From assembly GCA_914767715.1 (NCBI GenBank), contig OU612068.1, positions 28,952,001 to 29,016,000 on the forward strand: DNA of 64,000 bases. The letters are read 5' to 3'. The position numbers and the translations under genes were made by a program. Below, one piece after another: positions 22,337 to 33,085 of the stretch. Origin of the DNA: Membranipora membranacea. Its lineage: Eukaryota; Bryozoa; Gymnolaemata; Cheilostomatida; Membraniporidae. Below the pieces are notes generated by a model that was not told the DNA's origin, did no database searches, and was given only the letters and a program-made list of their open reading frames with translations. Positions within the stretch are counted from its first letter, which is position 1, and each line of letters opens with the position of its first letter.

Positions 22337-24493
22337 TGTTACTGCAATGATCTTTGTTTTATTTTGTTTCAGTCTCAGCAGAATTACTCTGTTGTTGCAG
22401 AACCTGATATGCTCCATATAGCTAAATTTTACGTTTTAAAAATCCCAAAGTTATTTGAAATGTCAAACAAAGCAAAACACATTTATACCTGTAGACACGG
22501 CAATTAACTGGAGTGAGATGACGGTCAAAATAAATATAGGTTATTTGATTTGAGCAATAGGAAATACGGAGGGAAATTAACAATACAATCACAGCAATGC
22601 AATGGCAATGCAATGGCAATAAACTACATAGTAAACATGTGATTTGTGATCAACAGACTACAATCAGAAACAATTATCTCATTGACTCCTTTACGTAAAC
22701 ATGGTTATACGCCATACTTTAGATTGGGGGGAAAAACAATATCATACTCATATAAATGGTGAGTTGCGACACCTTCAAGCAATGATGTGCCACCTGCAAC
22801 TGACCCTAATCATTCATGATGGAGGGAAATTTGAGGGAAAATTACGTTCACGTCTCGAGCTAAGCTTGTTGTATCAAGCTTGCTTGGGATCTGTAGACCA
22901 CAAATCTCACTTTGAGGAATAATTCTCCTCCCCCTCCCCCCACATGTACAACAATCGATACCACTAAGGGATGATATATATTCCATATCAGTGATTAATA
23001 CTAAATAAGATGCTATAACAGTTGGTGATTGCTCTACAAATAACGTGAAAAGAGATTTATTAACTTGCAATTTAGAATTTTTTTATAGTTCCATAATCTA
23101 TACAATCAAAGATGTTGTAACAATTGATGATAGTTACTTTTTTATATTTTACAGCCAAGTTTATGCTTATAATATATCTTAATGGTAATGGAATCTTCAG
23201 TGCTTGTGTGAGTCCAACCTATTACGATGACTGATTTTATTCTTCTTTTTTATTGCAACTTTGCATTTGAAAGCAGTAGACGATCATCCTTTCAAAAATG
23301 ATCGTGAGGGCTGAACACAATGTATAGTAGTATAGTAGTCTGATGCCGAGTCCCTTTTAGGAAATCAGCTCAGAAAATCTATGTAATCAGCTTACATCAA
23401 GGCGCATTCATAAAGACATTTGTTCAGATTCCAACAAATTATCTCCCTGTTTGTTGCCAGCTAAAGCGACCAGTTGTGCTTGATCTCTCCAACACTCAAA
23501 CATCCTAATATAGCATTTCCTTATAGTGGGGTGCAACTGCAAGTAGAACAAGTTTGTTCCCTGTGTGGTGGCGGAGGGATATTGCAAATTTTGAGATTTT
23601 GTGCGTAAAGAGGTCGGTGAAGAGCGGACAATATAAAATGAGCCGGACCACACATAGCAGGTTAGCATTCGTTCTATGTTCTGACATAACCAGTTGCTGT
23701 TTGCGAAGAAACAGAAGATTGAGCTGCCCCTAAAGAGGGACGCAAGGTGCCCTAAATCCTCATACTGAGAATATGATAGAAAACTAGAATGCATCCTAGA
23801 GGTGAGGCCATGGTGGACCTCCTAATCGTGGGTGTGCAGCGAGCTGCCAAAACTGAACTGGCACTAATCGGCCATTGGCAGTGACACTTTGATCTTAGCC
23901 AATAGGCCGAGAAGCAGTTGTCCCGATTTTGTATCCACAATCAATAATCCTGACCGAACTCGTGCTGCAATACTATATATTTTCTTTTTTGCTAACCAGT
24001 GTACAGTGACACCAATCTCATGTTTATGCATTATGATTATGAACAATTCTAAATGTATCCATAGTTATGTGTAACCAATGTGATATCCAAAGTACAAGGT
24101 CATATAAAGAAGGAGAACAAAAATAACAGGCAAGATGAAGAACCATGGAAATTTGTAGTATGTATAGCAGTATCATTGTGCTCTAAAATGTGCAGCATAT
24201 TTCATTTCCGATATTTTGTATAGGCCTACATATCAGATGCCGTTAATCATAAAAATATATATACCCTAGATAACAAGATGATATGATGAGAAACATAACT
24301 AGGTATGTCTAGGTACAGAACGATAAGAGACGATCAACTTTCGGATTTTCTGAAATATGCCTAGAAAAAAGTAATTATTTTGTCTACTTAGCTGCCAGCT
24401 TATTTAATGGAATAAGAAGCATGTTAAGCATGTTAAGTCCATCACAAAAACAAACTGTACGGTGCATCAATCAGGAATCAGACCGACTGGGTT
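22337..24493. other. intergenic segment between dispanin copies
   Basis: No convincing gene. 23400-23520 resembles 26240-26360 (shared ATTATCTCCCT…GCAGCTAAA), indicating further pieces of the tandem duplication. Contains the U2-like fragment near 23885 and the copy of the dispanin 3' flank at 23983-24150. Confidence 0.5.
23885..23915 (-). pseudogene. U2 snRNA-like 5' fragment
   Basis: On the minus strand GCTTCTCGGCCTATTGGCTA followed by AGATCAAAGTG matches the strongly conserved first 30 nt of U2 snRNA with one internal change. The match ends before the branch-point-pairing GUAGUA sequence, which is replaced by unrelated bases, and no Sm site or 3' stem-loops follow. It is a U2 fragment or U2-derived repeat, not a working snRNA gene. 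Confidence 0.55.
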
Positions 24494-25161
24494 TTAGTAA
24501 ATAGATTGATAAGAGTGCATAGGAAAGCTTCCACTGCCAAACATGGCTACCACCGCGAATATCCAAATAATGAGAGGAAGTACAGTGTTGATGAGTATCA
24601 ATACTAATGCGAACCAATTTATTTTCTTAGCCACATCACTGTAAGCCCTTGCATCTGAAGTTAGCCCTGCAAAACAAAACAACACATCACTATGATTTAT
24701 TTTCTATACCGAGTCAGGGTATAAAACTGGAGACATATCTGTATGCTTGCATACATCCTCACATTTATCTGAAGTTGCAGAAACTATTTTGCAACCCGTT
24801 TTGATGTTAATCATAGCTAAACAATCAATGTAAGTAACACTGCTCTAGATTATTCACCTTGCATTTTCGCTTTGAAAGCAAGTCCAGAAAATATCATAGC
24901 TACCGCTCCTACTAACGGAACAAAGACCAAGGTAACTAGAGACCATATGATATGATCGTTGACTGTTTCCTCTGCCATAGTAGACTCAGTATTGTCATTG
25001 TTGTCTCTAGCCATCCCCTCAGTCTCATCTGATGGTGTCTCCTCTGAGTCCTCCTCTTTCTGTGTAATTTCCTCATCCGTTTCATCCTCAGACTCCTCCA
25101 TCTTGATTATCAGTTCATCATCCTCTGACTCCAGAAGAGGACGTTTTTCAATGTAAGCCAT
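24494..25161 (-). CDS. dispanin/CD225-family membrane protein, copy 2 (intact)
   Basis: Two exons, 24858-25161 and 24494-24666, joined at phase 1 (AAAATGCAAG|GTGAAT; TTTTGCAG|GG) to give 158 aa. The start MAYIEKRPLLESEDDELIIK begins a very acidic N-terminal half of about 70 residues. The CD225 region follows: NDHIIWSLVTLVFVPLVGAV intramembrane segment, SGLAFKAKMQG, the TSDARAYSDVAKKINW loop, and a C-terminal helix of about 25 residues. The topology fits the family (cytosolic N-terminus, short extracellular tail). Unlike IFITM proteins, no cysteine flanks the first membrane segment, so S-palmitoylation there is not expected. Paralog of 20770-22186; the loop and first helix are the best-conserved parts. 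Function (antiviral, fusion or trafficking) is unknown here. Confidence 0.85.
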
Positions 25162-26745
25162 GTTGCTCCAACTTTGGTATAATCAATTTCAATCTATCCA
25201 GAAATATTCTTTCTATTTCTTCACCACAAAAAAAACACGACTCCCTTGATTAAGAAACAGACTTGAAATTTATGACCATTGCTCCGTAAAGTTTTACAAA
25301 TGTTATGCATGAAAAAACATTGCTAATTGGGGATAATTCTCTTCCCCGAAGTACAACGATAAATGCTTTAGGGTAGCCATAACAACTACAACTACATTAT
25401 CAATTAGTTACATGTTTTTCTCTCAATTGATTTATAGAAGCATATGACCCTCACAAGGAAGTCCCACTAAATCATTGTAAATAAAAAAGCCTCCCCTTCA
25501 GTAAGCTATTTACTATCTTTGTTTATTATTGAGGATTTGCCGAAAATGTGGCTGATTGAGGAATGTGTATCCAATAAAATTATGTGTGTATCCAATAAAA
25601 TTATGCGTTACGTCCTTCACATAGGCCAAATAGCGGAAATTTATTATCCAGTTACAACTTTTTACGCTAAAAAAGCATTGTATTTTTTTAAATATGTGAT
25701 GTGACAAAAGTAAACAAATAAAGCCATTGTTTGTAAAAATGGTTCAACACATAATTACAAAATCTTCTTGTTAATGCACAAATTACCTTAATTTGGGCTC
25801 AAAATGAATAATTTTCCTAAGATCAAAGTTCAGAGTCTGGTAGATGCAAATTCACTGGATAAATGTATTACCAAGGAGTCTTTTACTCCTTGGTATTACA
25901 AAGAAGAATAACATATTTACTTTTGTAGAATCAAACAACTCATACAAAAGTAAAGTGGAGCTGATAAAGATAGTATATTATTCACATATGTTTACTACTG
26001 CTGCATTGCCATTCAAGATCTTCTCGAGATAAAATAAGGAATCATTTTTAGTAATATCCCAAGGTTTGTTTCAAGGTGACATACGAAAAAAATCCTATCA
26101 GGGCCTTTTCACAACTATATGGCAGCTGAGCTGTATTTTTGCGCACAGCAAAAACACCTACAGGTTTGGAAGTGGTATGGAAGACAGCAGGGGTGGAAGT
26201 TTGATATCGATTCCCTATTTAGGAAGCCAGTACGGAAACATCAAGGCGCTCTCATAAACTCATTTGCCCAGTTTCCACCATGTTATCTCCCTTTTTATTT
26301 GCAGCTAAACCAACCCGTTGTGCTTAGTCTCTAGCTTCGCTCTCCAACACTCAACACTGCTGAAACAGCAATTTCTTGGATGTATCAATATCTCTCTAAA
26401 TGAATGGACCACTGAGTTAAGATTGTCAACTTTGAATAGATAGAATAGAGATAGTGATACCTCAATCTGGTTTGCTATCGATTGATTTTATTACTATTAA
26501 TTAGGTCCTGGAAATGTTTTGCGAAAGTGTGAGTGCTAAGATGAAAAGCGGGAGATAATTTTGCAAAACAAGGGTTTGATAAACATGAATATCATTGTCC
26601 TCTCTCTGAAAATGAGAGGACAACTGAGTAGAAGATCATAAACTTTGTATTTTGTACTTTCATTTTTTAAGTTTTTACTCACAATGCATGTGAGCAGCAC
26701 TAAACAGTACATATGCAGAGATCGCATATGTGCGCATATGTGTGT

Positions 26746-26870
26746 ACCTAGAACAAGTTTAATCCAATTGCCTGCATTCCCTGCTTCCACTGGTCACGCC
26801 GCAGGCGTGACCAGTTGATCGGGAGCGACTCGCTCGGAATGCAGGCAAATGGACCAAACTTGGTCTAGGA
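26746..26870. mobile_element. small foldback element
   Basis: Arms of about 34 bp (CCTAGAACAAGTTTAATCCA… and its mirror ending …TGGTCTAGGA) enclose a GC-rich centre with a perfect inner palindrome (TGGTCACGCC/GGCGTGACCA). Non-coding, MITE-like. Confidence 0.65.
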
Positions 26871-27090
26871 TTGTCTTGATAAATGCCCATGCCAACTAAT
26901 TGTACCTAGTATACACAAAAGTGTCTCAATCAAGTATAGCACTGCGCTAACACTAGACAATAAAGAGCATCATCCTGACAGCTATATCGCTTTGAGGTAC
27001 TATTCCAACCTCTCCACTAAGCTGTCAATCAAATTAATCACGCTACTGGCTGTAGCGCAATTGAACTCAATACGTCCCAAATATTAGAAA

Positions 27091-27109
27091 AGATACTTTG
27101 ATCTTAGCC
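27091..27109 (-). other. second short U2-like match
   Basis: GGCTAAGATCAAAGTATCT on the minus strand resembles the U2 core GGCTAAGATCAAGTGTAGTATC with a small deletion. It is too short to prove origin, but it repeats the theme of 23885-23915. Confidence 0.3.
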
Positions 27110-28424
27110 CTGTATATGTATATGGTATGGAAATCAGGAACGACATGTTAAATGACAAATGCTAGAGGCACAAAAATGCTTAATGCAAAATTGCTCAGAG
27201 GGGACACAACTCCTTGCACTGTTTTGAGTTGTGATTGTCTTACCTCTGGAGAAAAGGACACAGCTTGAACAACTACTGTATACCATAATATGTTACTTGG
27301 CCTCTTATGTTGACTCACTCAGTTTATGATAGCCCCCATTCCAGTAGTTGTTTCCTTTCATATCATAATCAACATCGTCTTGACCAAGCTTGTCAAGACA
27401 GTCTGCATCTCTTAGTTCTATGCTACTTCGTCAGGCAAGACAAATATAATCAACGTCCGCTGTACATGGCCACTGACATGCATAGTATTATTGGTTGGTT
27501 GGTTTATTTCATCACAAACATATAAAGGTTGCTACGAGAACTGGATTTTTATAGTACACGAACAAGGAGTAAGAGTTCGGAGAAGGACCTCTGCACTTAA
27601 CTCTGACCCACCAAAGTACACAGATTATTCCATACTATGAATTTTAATTTTATTATTAAAAAAAAATTTTACAAAAACATACCACTCCAGCATACTATCA
27701 GAGTCTAGACAAAACAAACTAGCTTCTTAGCAATTAACACCCTCAGTTCAACTAGTTACCTATGATAGAATTCTTTTTGTTATTTGTACACTTTTATGAA
27801 ATAAATAAATAAGTTCATTGCTCTTAGTATAAGTTCGAAAGATTGAGAAAGCTCACACCCTGTCTCAACTGAACTGTCATAAGGATGCTCTCCCTTTTAT
27901 AATACTCCAAAACCCAGTCTGCTATTTCAACAATGTGATTTAATTGATGCTTAAACTGCACCGTCAGTTTCAGGAGGTCATGGCCCGATCCCTGTAGGGG
28001 ATGTGGTTTCTGATGTCCCTTTAAGGTGCTAGGATGTGCAGATGATGTGAGAATTTTGAGTTAATCACATCTGACCATACCTGAACTGACCTGGCTTAGT
28101 TTACCTATTTCCTTATTTTTTTCCCTGATCTGACCCGGGCTGATCTGACCCACTTCTTAACCCCCGGACAACTGGAAAGAAAGCTCAGTGTTAGTGTCAT
28201 AAAACCACGTGTCTCTTGCTTACAACCCTGTCATTTTATGAGAGTATACTTTGATTACCATGTTGCGAGAGATAGTGGTATTCGGTAAGAAGAAATTTGG
28301 ATACATCATTTCGCTTTTAATATTTTACTCCTCAAAATCATCACTTTTTTCAAACTGAAGCTGACTCATTTTATTGTTATAGCATATTACCTAATATAAT
28401 ATAAAAATATATATAGTTTTCCGA

Positions 28425-28712
28425 GTCGTTAGTGCCACTTTTCAACCACTGACAGCTTTAACCCAGCGTGAAGCATAGCGCTACAGGACCGGAGCTGCAG
28501 TGGTTGATGACAGCATCCTCCTGTATAGAGCTATACCATACAGGAGGGTTCTTTAATCTGCATGCACGATGGTGTTGTACATACAGATGACCTCCATTAT
28601 TTATAGTCCTGATCCGAAGGGACTGTGTGATCAGTCAAAGTCGAAACGACTTTCGGTCCCGGACGGGGTTTGAACCCATGCTAACATGCTAACCACTGCA
28701 CCAAACTGACTG
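28425..28712 (-). mobile_element. tRNA-derived SINE
   Basis: Minus-strand head with box A-like TTTGGTGCAGTGGTTAGCATG and box B GGGTTCAAACCCC (28650-28712), then a body carrying GTGCATGCAGATTAAAGAACCC, a motif typical of a widespread metazoan SINE tail group. Flanked on the right by a short (ATGAC)n run near 28716-28741. Confidence 0.7.
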
Positions 28713-28774
28713 ATATGACATGACATGACATGATATGACATAGTGCCGATCGTAAGCATTGTATTTGTATTAGT

Positions 28775-31700
28775 CTAGTTGAAGCTGCCACATGAGAAAG
28801 TTCCTGAGACGACAGAGCTATTCTGTGGACAGATTGTCTCTATAACTGGTGTGCAGATCAATCCCTCAAATTCTGTTGCTCTCAGTATTCTACAACAAGA
28901 CAAAGTCACATGATTACTTCGCTTTTATACGACATGAGATGAACCAGAAAGTCAGAATTGTTGTTTGTTAGTGCAGGGAGAATTCTCCCTGGTTAGTGTT
29001 TTAAAAACTCTTACTTACGGAGGAAACCTGTTGGGTATCGTTATACGTAGCCAGTTTCTCTGGTCTGAGTCAACAGTAGATGATTGCAGTAGCCTGATAT
29101 TTGCTGTTAGCTGAGCGATATATGATTTCACATCTCTATCTGTAAGCTGATTGGATATCATGATATCTGTCTTCCATATCACAGTCAGCAGGTCCGTATG
29201 TGGGTCACAGTGTAAGTCAGCCGCCAATATTCTCATAGAGCAGTCTACAGAGGCAATAATAAATATACACACACATAACAATAAGAAAAAAATCCAAGAT
29301 AAGCAGGAGATAATAATGTTTAATCTGCAATGTAATATACGTGTGCTCCTAACTAACGAGAACCATCAGTCTATAGAGGCATCGATAGATGTACACATTA
29401 TAATATAAAAACATGAACAATAAGCCTCCTTAGGCTGGTCACACACTGTCATAGTCACGGTCTTTCAAACACTTCACATTACGACATAGGTAGGGTCAAG
29501 TTTTATAATATAGATATAAAAATACATGTCAGTGAATTTAAGAGTAACAGAGAATTAGTAATTGTCTGTAATCAACCCCACTCAGCTTAGATAGAGACCT
29601 TTTTTTACCTTGTTTAGTGAGGCGACAGAGCTGAGGCTTTATAAAGTTATAGAAATGATGAACAGATGAAATCTTCACAATCTGTGATGTGACAGGAGAC
29701 ATAACTCCTCCACTGCTCTGACAGTTAACACCAGAGTAATAAGCTGCCCAGTTAAGGTAACGCTGAGTCGCAGGTACTCTCTCTGTGAGGATAAAATACT
29801 GACTATAAACAAGCATAGTAGACAGAGGAAATGCTCCTTCATGCCATATCTATAGTGCATGCAAAAATATTTTCATTATATCATATAGAATAACATATTT
29901 GTCTCACAAGTTTGTCTGTAATCTGATCTCCTTGTTGAGTTGCATGAGTTTCTCTCTTTGGTTATTAGAATAGACTTTACTGATACATACCTTGCACACT
30001 GATGATGAAGCTGCATGATAGATATGGGGATGAGAGACTGATTGTGTGCTCCCCAGCGCTCATCTGCAGTGAGGTGATCTCATCAGGGTGAAAAGGGGAT
30101 CTCCAGCTCACAGTAACCTTGTCAGAATAATTACCTTTCAGATATGTCACATCTGAAGGACAGGACAGAAAATGTTTTGTTATGGATTTGGGCTGTACAA
30201 AAGATGTAGATCTAGTTGAAGTAGGTGTACCTGTTGTAGTCGATGTTTTAGTTTGTGGTCTGGTCTTTGCTGATGTATGTCTTCTTAATATGCTGGATGA
30301 AAGGGTCGTTGGTTTTATACTTGTATACTTTGCAGTGGCTTGCCTTGTAGTAGTTTGTTTTGCAGTGATTAGGATAGAAGTAGATGGTTTTGCAGTTGTT
30401 TGTTTTGTGGTAGGTGGTCTTGTAGTAGGTTTAACAGTGGTTTGTCTCGTAGTAGATGGTTTTGCAGTGGTTTTTCTTATTGTAGTTGGTTTTGCAGTTG
30501 CCTGTCTTTCAGTGGATGGTTTTGCAGTTGTCTGTCTTGTAGTAGATGGTTTTGCAGTGGTTTGTCTCGTAGTGGTTGGTTTTGCAGTGGTTTGTCTCGT
30601 AGAAGTTTGTTTTGCAGTGGATTGTTTCGTAGTAGTTGGTTTTGCAGTGGTTTTTCTCATAGTAGATGGTTTTTGGGTGGTTTGTCTTGTAGATGTTGGC
30701 TTTGGGGTGGTTTGTCTCGTAGTAGTTGGTTTTGCTGTTGATGGATTTGCGGTGGTTCCATCACCTTCAACACAGCAAATAGCATGAAATAATTTCCAAT
30801 TTTGACGTTTATATAATTCTGATGTGTGATGACAAGGAAGTCTTTTCAAAGTTATAGATTAACAAAAGCTATATCATAAACAGTTATTCACACTTGAACC
30901 CTTCCAGTACTTTTTATGCAAAACCAAAAAGCAACATGGATTAGACTTGAAAATGGTGGACAAGGCTTGAAATGACAGGGGATTACATTTGGCTTGCTTG
31001 TCAATGGAAAATTACTAATTATAATTAAAGACTACCCAAAGAACAATGCATGTTATAGTCAGACAGGTACTTATGATATGGTTTTGTCATATTTGCATGA
31101 TAAAAAAATGTAATGCTCTACTTGGCATGAATTATTGATGGTGGAAAAAGTGATGGGAATCACCTTCACTTATGGGAGGCACTTTTTCCACCATCAATAT
31201 TTCATGCCAAGTAGAGCATTGAATTCTTTTACCATGCAAATCTGACGAAACTTTATTATAAGTAACTGCCTGACCATAGCATATATTGGTCTTTGGGTAG
31301 TCTTTAATCCATGTGTACCCTTATCCTTGCTTCCGTGTTTTACTTACAGGAGCTGTCTAAGAATCTGACATCATCGACAGCTACTTCCACATAACCCCCG
31401 GTCTTTTTGGCAATGAAATAAATCTGAAATGGAGTCAAATGTACATCTATTAACAGCCGACTATTAAAAAACTGAAATGGAAAAAAGGTTTATATGACTC
31501 TTGATTTATTGGTTAGTGACAGCAGCAACAGCACGTAATATATCGATAGGACTGCAAAGCCTCACAATTTACATGTAGACAATTAAATTCCCTTGCCTTT
31601 TGCAATAAGAGATTTGCAGTTTTGTCATGTGAGAAGCCCGCTCGTTATATATCTTCCTTCCTGAGAGGTTTGGGCGGTTAATTTTCAGCTTAGAAATAAA

Positions 31701-32837
31701 AAGTCAACAAAATTTACCTTAAAGGGGCTAGATGGTGAGCTTATATCGACTCTTGCTTCAGTCCAAGGTTGAGAGACAACTCTTAATTTCAGTGAAGGTC
31801 GTTCCCATATGGTCGTAATATTATTATTCTCATCATGAAGGTCAACTCTAAACTCATCCTGATCATTTATATAATACCAGAACGTCAGACAGAACGGTCT
31901 GTCAGATACCAGACTAGGAGTTATCAGCTCAATACCCCCTCCAATCCGCAAAGAGAAGATTTCACGGTTATCCATAGTGATGTAATAACCTGTGGAAGAA
32001 AGACTTGTGTTGTTTATTGTTCATAAGACAATGTATACATGCCACATATGATGGAAATACTAACTATAAACAGAATAATAAGAAAAACACTAGCTTGTGG
32101 TATGTGAAGATTGGTTAATCAGAGGTAATACTATACTCACCATTACCAGAAGTGTGATCACCAAGAGGACTAGAACCAGATGAAACGATACCTAGACCTT
32201 TTTTCATATCACCTTTATGTCTGCTCCACTGAAAGTCAGATTTGAGAAAATTCCCGTAAGTAAATTTTGGGTTATCATATCCACAGAAATCAGTATCAAA
32301 GTCACAATTAGCTTTCGTAACATTACTGTCACCACTAGTTGAATCTACAAACAAAACAGAAAGAAACATCATTGTTGAAGGACAAAATAGGAGATCAACT
32401 CGTATTTTATACTCCATTTAAATGTGGATCACTTTTTAAAATGTATTGTATAATGCATAGGTAAACTGTTGCTTCAATAAACCTGGAAACAGAGATAATA
32501 AGTCTCAGTATCTACATCATTGACACAGCTTACGCTATGTTTGTGTCGACTGTCTATCCGGTTAGTTTCCCCATCAGTTAATTATTCAACTACTATTAAT
32601 CTCAGTGAATCTAGTACATAAGGTGCAGAAAAAAAGCAACATCAGACCGATTGTAACAACAATTTGTGCCGATTGAGCCAAAACATCTGAAAGATTCAGA
32701 ACCGCATTAACATCTGGCAAACATAACTTAAAACTGAATATTTAAGTAGACATAAGACACTCACCTTTCACGAACAGCAAAAGAATAACAATAAGAACCA
32801 GAAATCGCTGAAAGATCAATCTGTTATCCTGCATCAT
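28775..32837 (-). CDS. secreted MAM/mucin/HYR protein, paralog B
   Basis: Eight exons: 32765-32837, 32141-32344, 31718-31989, 31348-31423, 29991-30764, 29609-29782, 29019-29244, 28775-28889. They total 1,914 nt (637 aa) in one frame. Order: signal peptide (MMQDNRLIFQRFLVLIVILL…); one three-exon MAM with its Cys residues (CDFDTDFCGY, PFCLTFWYY, final VDDVRFLDSSC); a mucin stretch of TTRQTTAKP units; a HYR-like domain (CPSDVTYLKG … VTVSWRSP … AGEHTISL … SCSFIISV); then two exons of unrecognised sequence (YLNWAAYYSGVNC…; DCSMRILAADLHCD…) and a cysteine-containing end to TAG. No transmembrane segment or GPI-like tail, so probably secreted. The C-terminal exons match the left end of paralog A. Acts presumably in adhesion or matrix; the ligand is unknown. 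Confidence 0.85.
30300..30760 (-). repeat. mucin repeat of paralog B
   Basis: About 15 imperfect 30-bp units encode Thr/Ser/Lys-rich decapeptides (TTRQTTAKP type). They are more diverged from one another than in paralogs A and C. The exon begins at 30764 (GAAG|GTGATGGAACC), which matches the mucin exon start of paralog C. Confidence 0.85.
31024..31308. mobile_element. foldback element in intron 4 of paralog B
   Basis: Inverted arms of roughly 125 bp run from TTAAAGACTACCCAAAGA to its mirror, with GCTCTACTTGGCATGAA… mirrored near 31200 and an inner hairpin around GTGGAAAAAGTG. No ORF. Absent from the corresponding introns of A and C. Confidence 0.8.
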
Positions 32838-33085
32838 CCTGCCCTTCCACAACACCCTTCCCAAGTCACCGAGCCATAATGAGCACTCAGTGTATTATGT
32901 ATGAGATAAAGGCGATTGTAATACCTATCCCCGCTTACCAGAGCAGTTGGTGTTTTTCTCATCATCTGACATGTATATATTATATCTTTATCATTTTGTT
33001 ATCATCTGATAATAATTTTATTATAAGCAGCTAAGCGTTGCACAGCACCATTGTGTTTACTTCCTTATAATATTGTATCAAGTTG
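32838..33085. other. spacer between paralog B start and URI1 stop
   Basis: Same arrangement as 15637-15867. Promoter and 5' UTR of paralog B must be here, and the URI1 3' flank overlaps it. No distinct core promoter motif identified. Confidence 0.5.
33017..33022 (-). promoter_or_regulatory. polyadenylation signal of URI1
   Basis: AATAAA on the minus strand about 65 nt downstream of the URI1 stop. The same hexamer is kept at the matching place behind the pseudogene. Confidence 0.55.

Larger units (their letters stand above)
25162..28774. other. intergenic region with repeats
   Basis: 25200-26050 is homologous to 19930-20600, and about 26240-26360 to 23400-23520. A short direct repeat (GTGTATCCAATAAAATTATG) occurs at 25564-25605. 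A foldback element lies at 26746-26870 and a SINE at 28425-28712. No gene recognised. Confidence 0.5.

Noticed and set aside
23885-23915. Functional U2 snRNA gene
   Set aside because: Match ends before the branch-point recognition sequence; no Sm site or 3' stem-loops.
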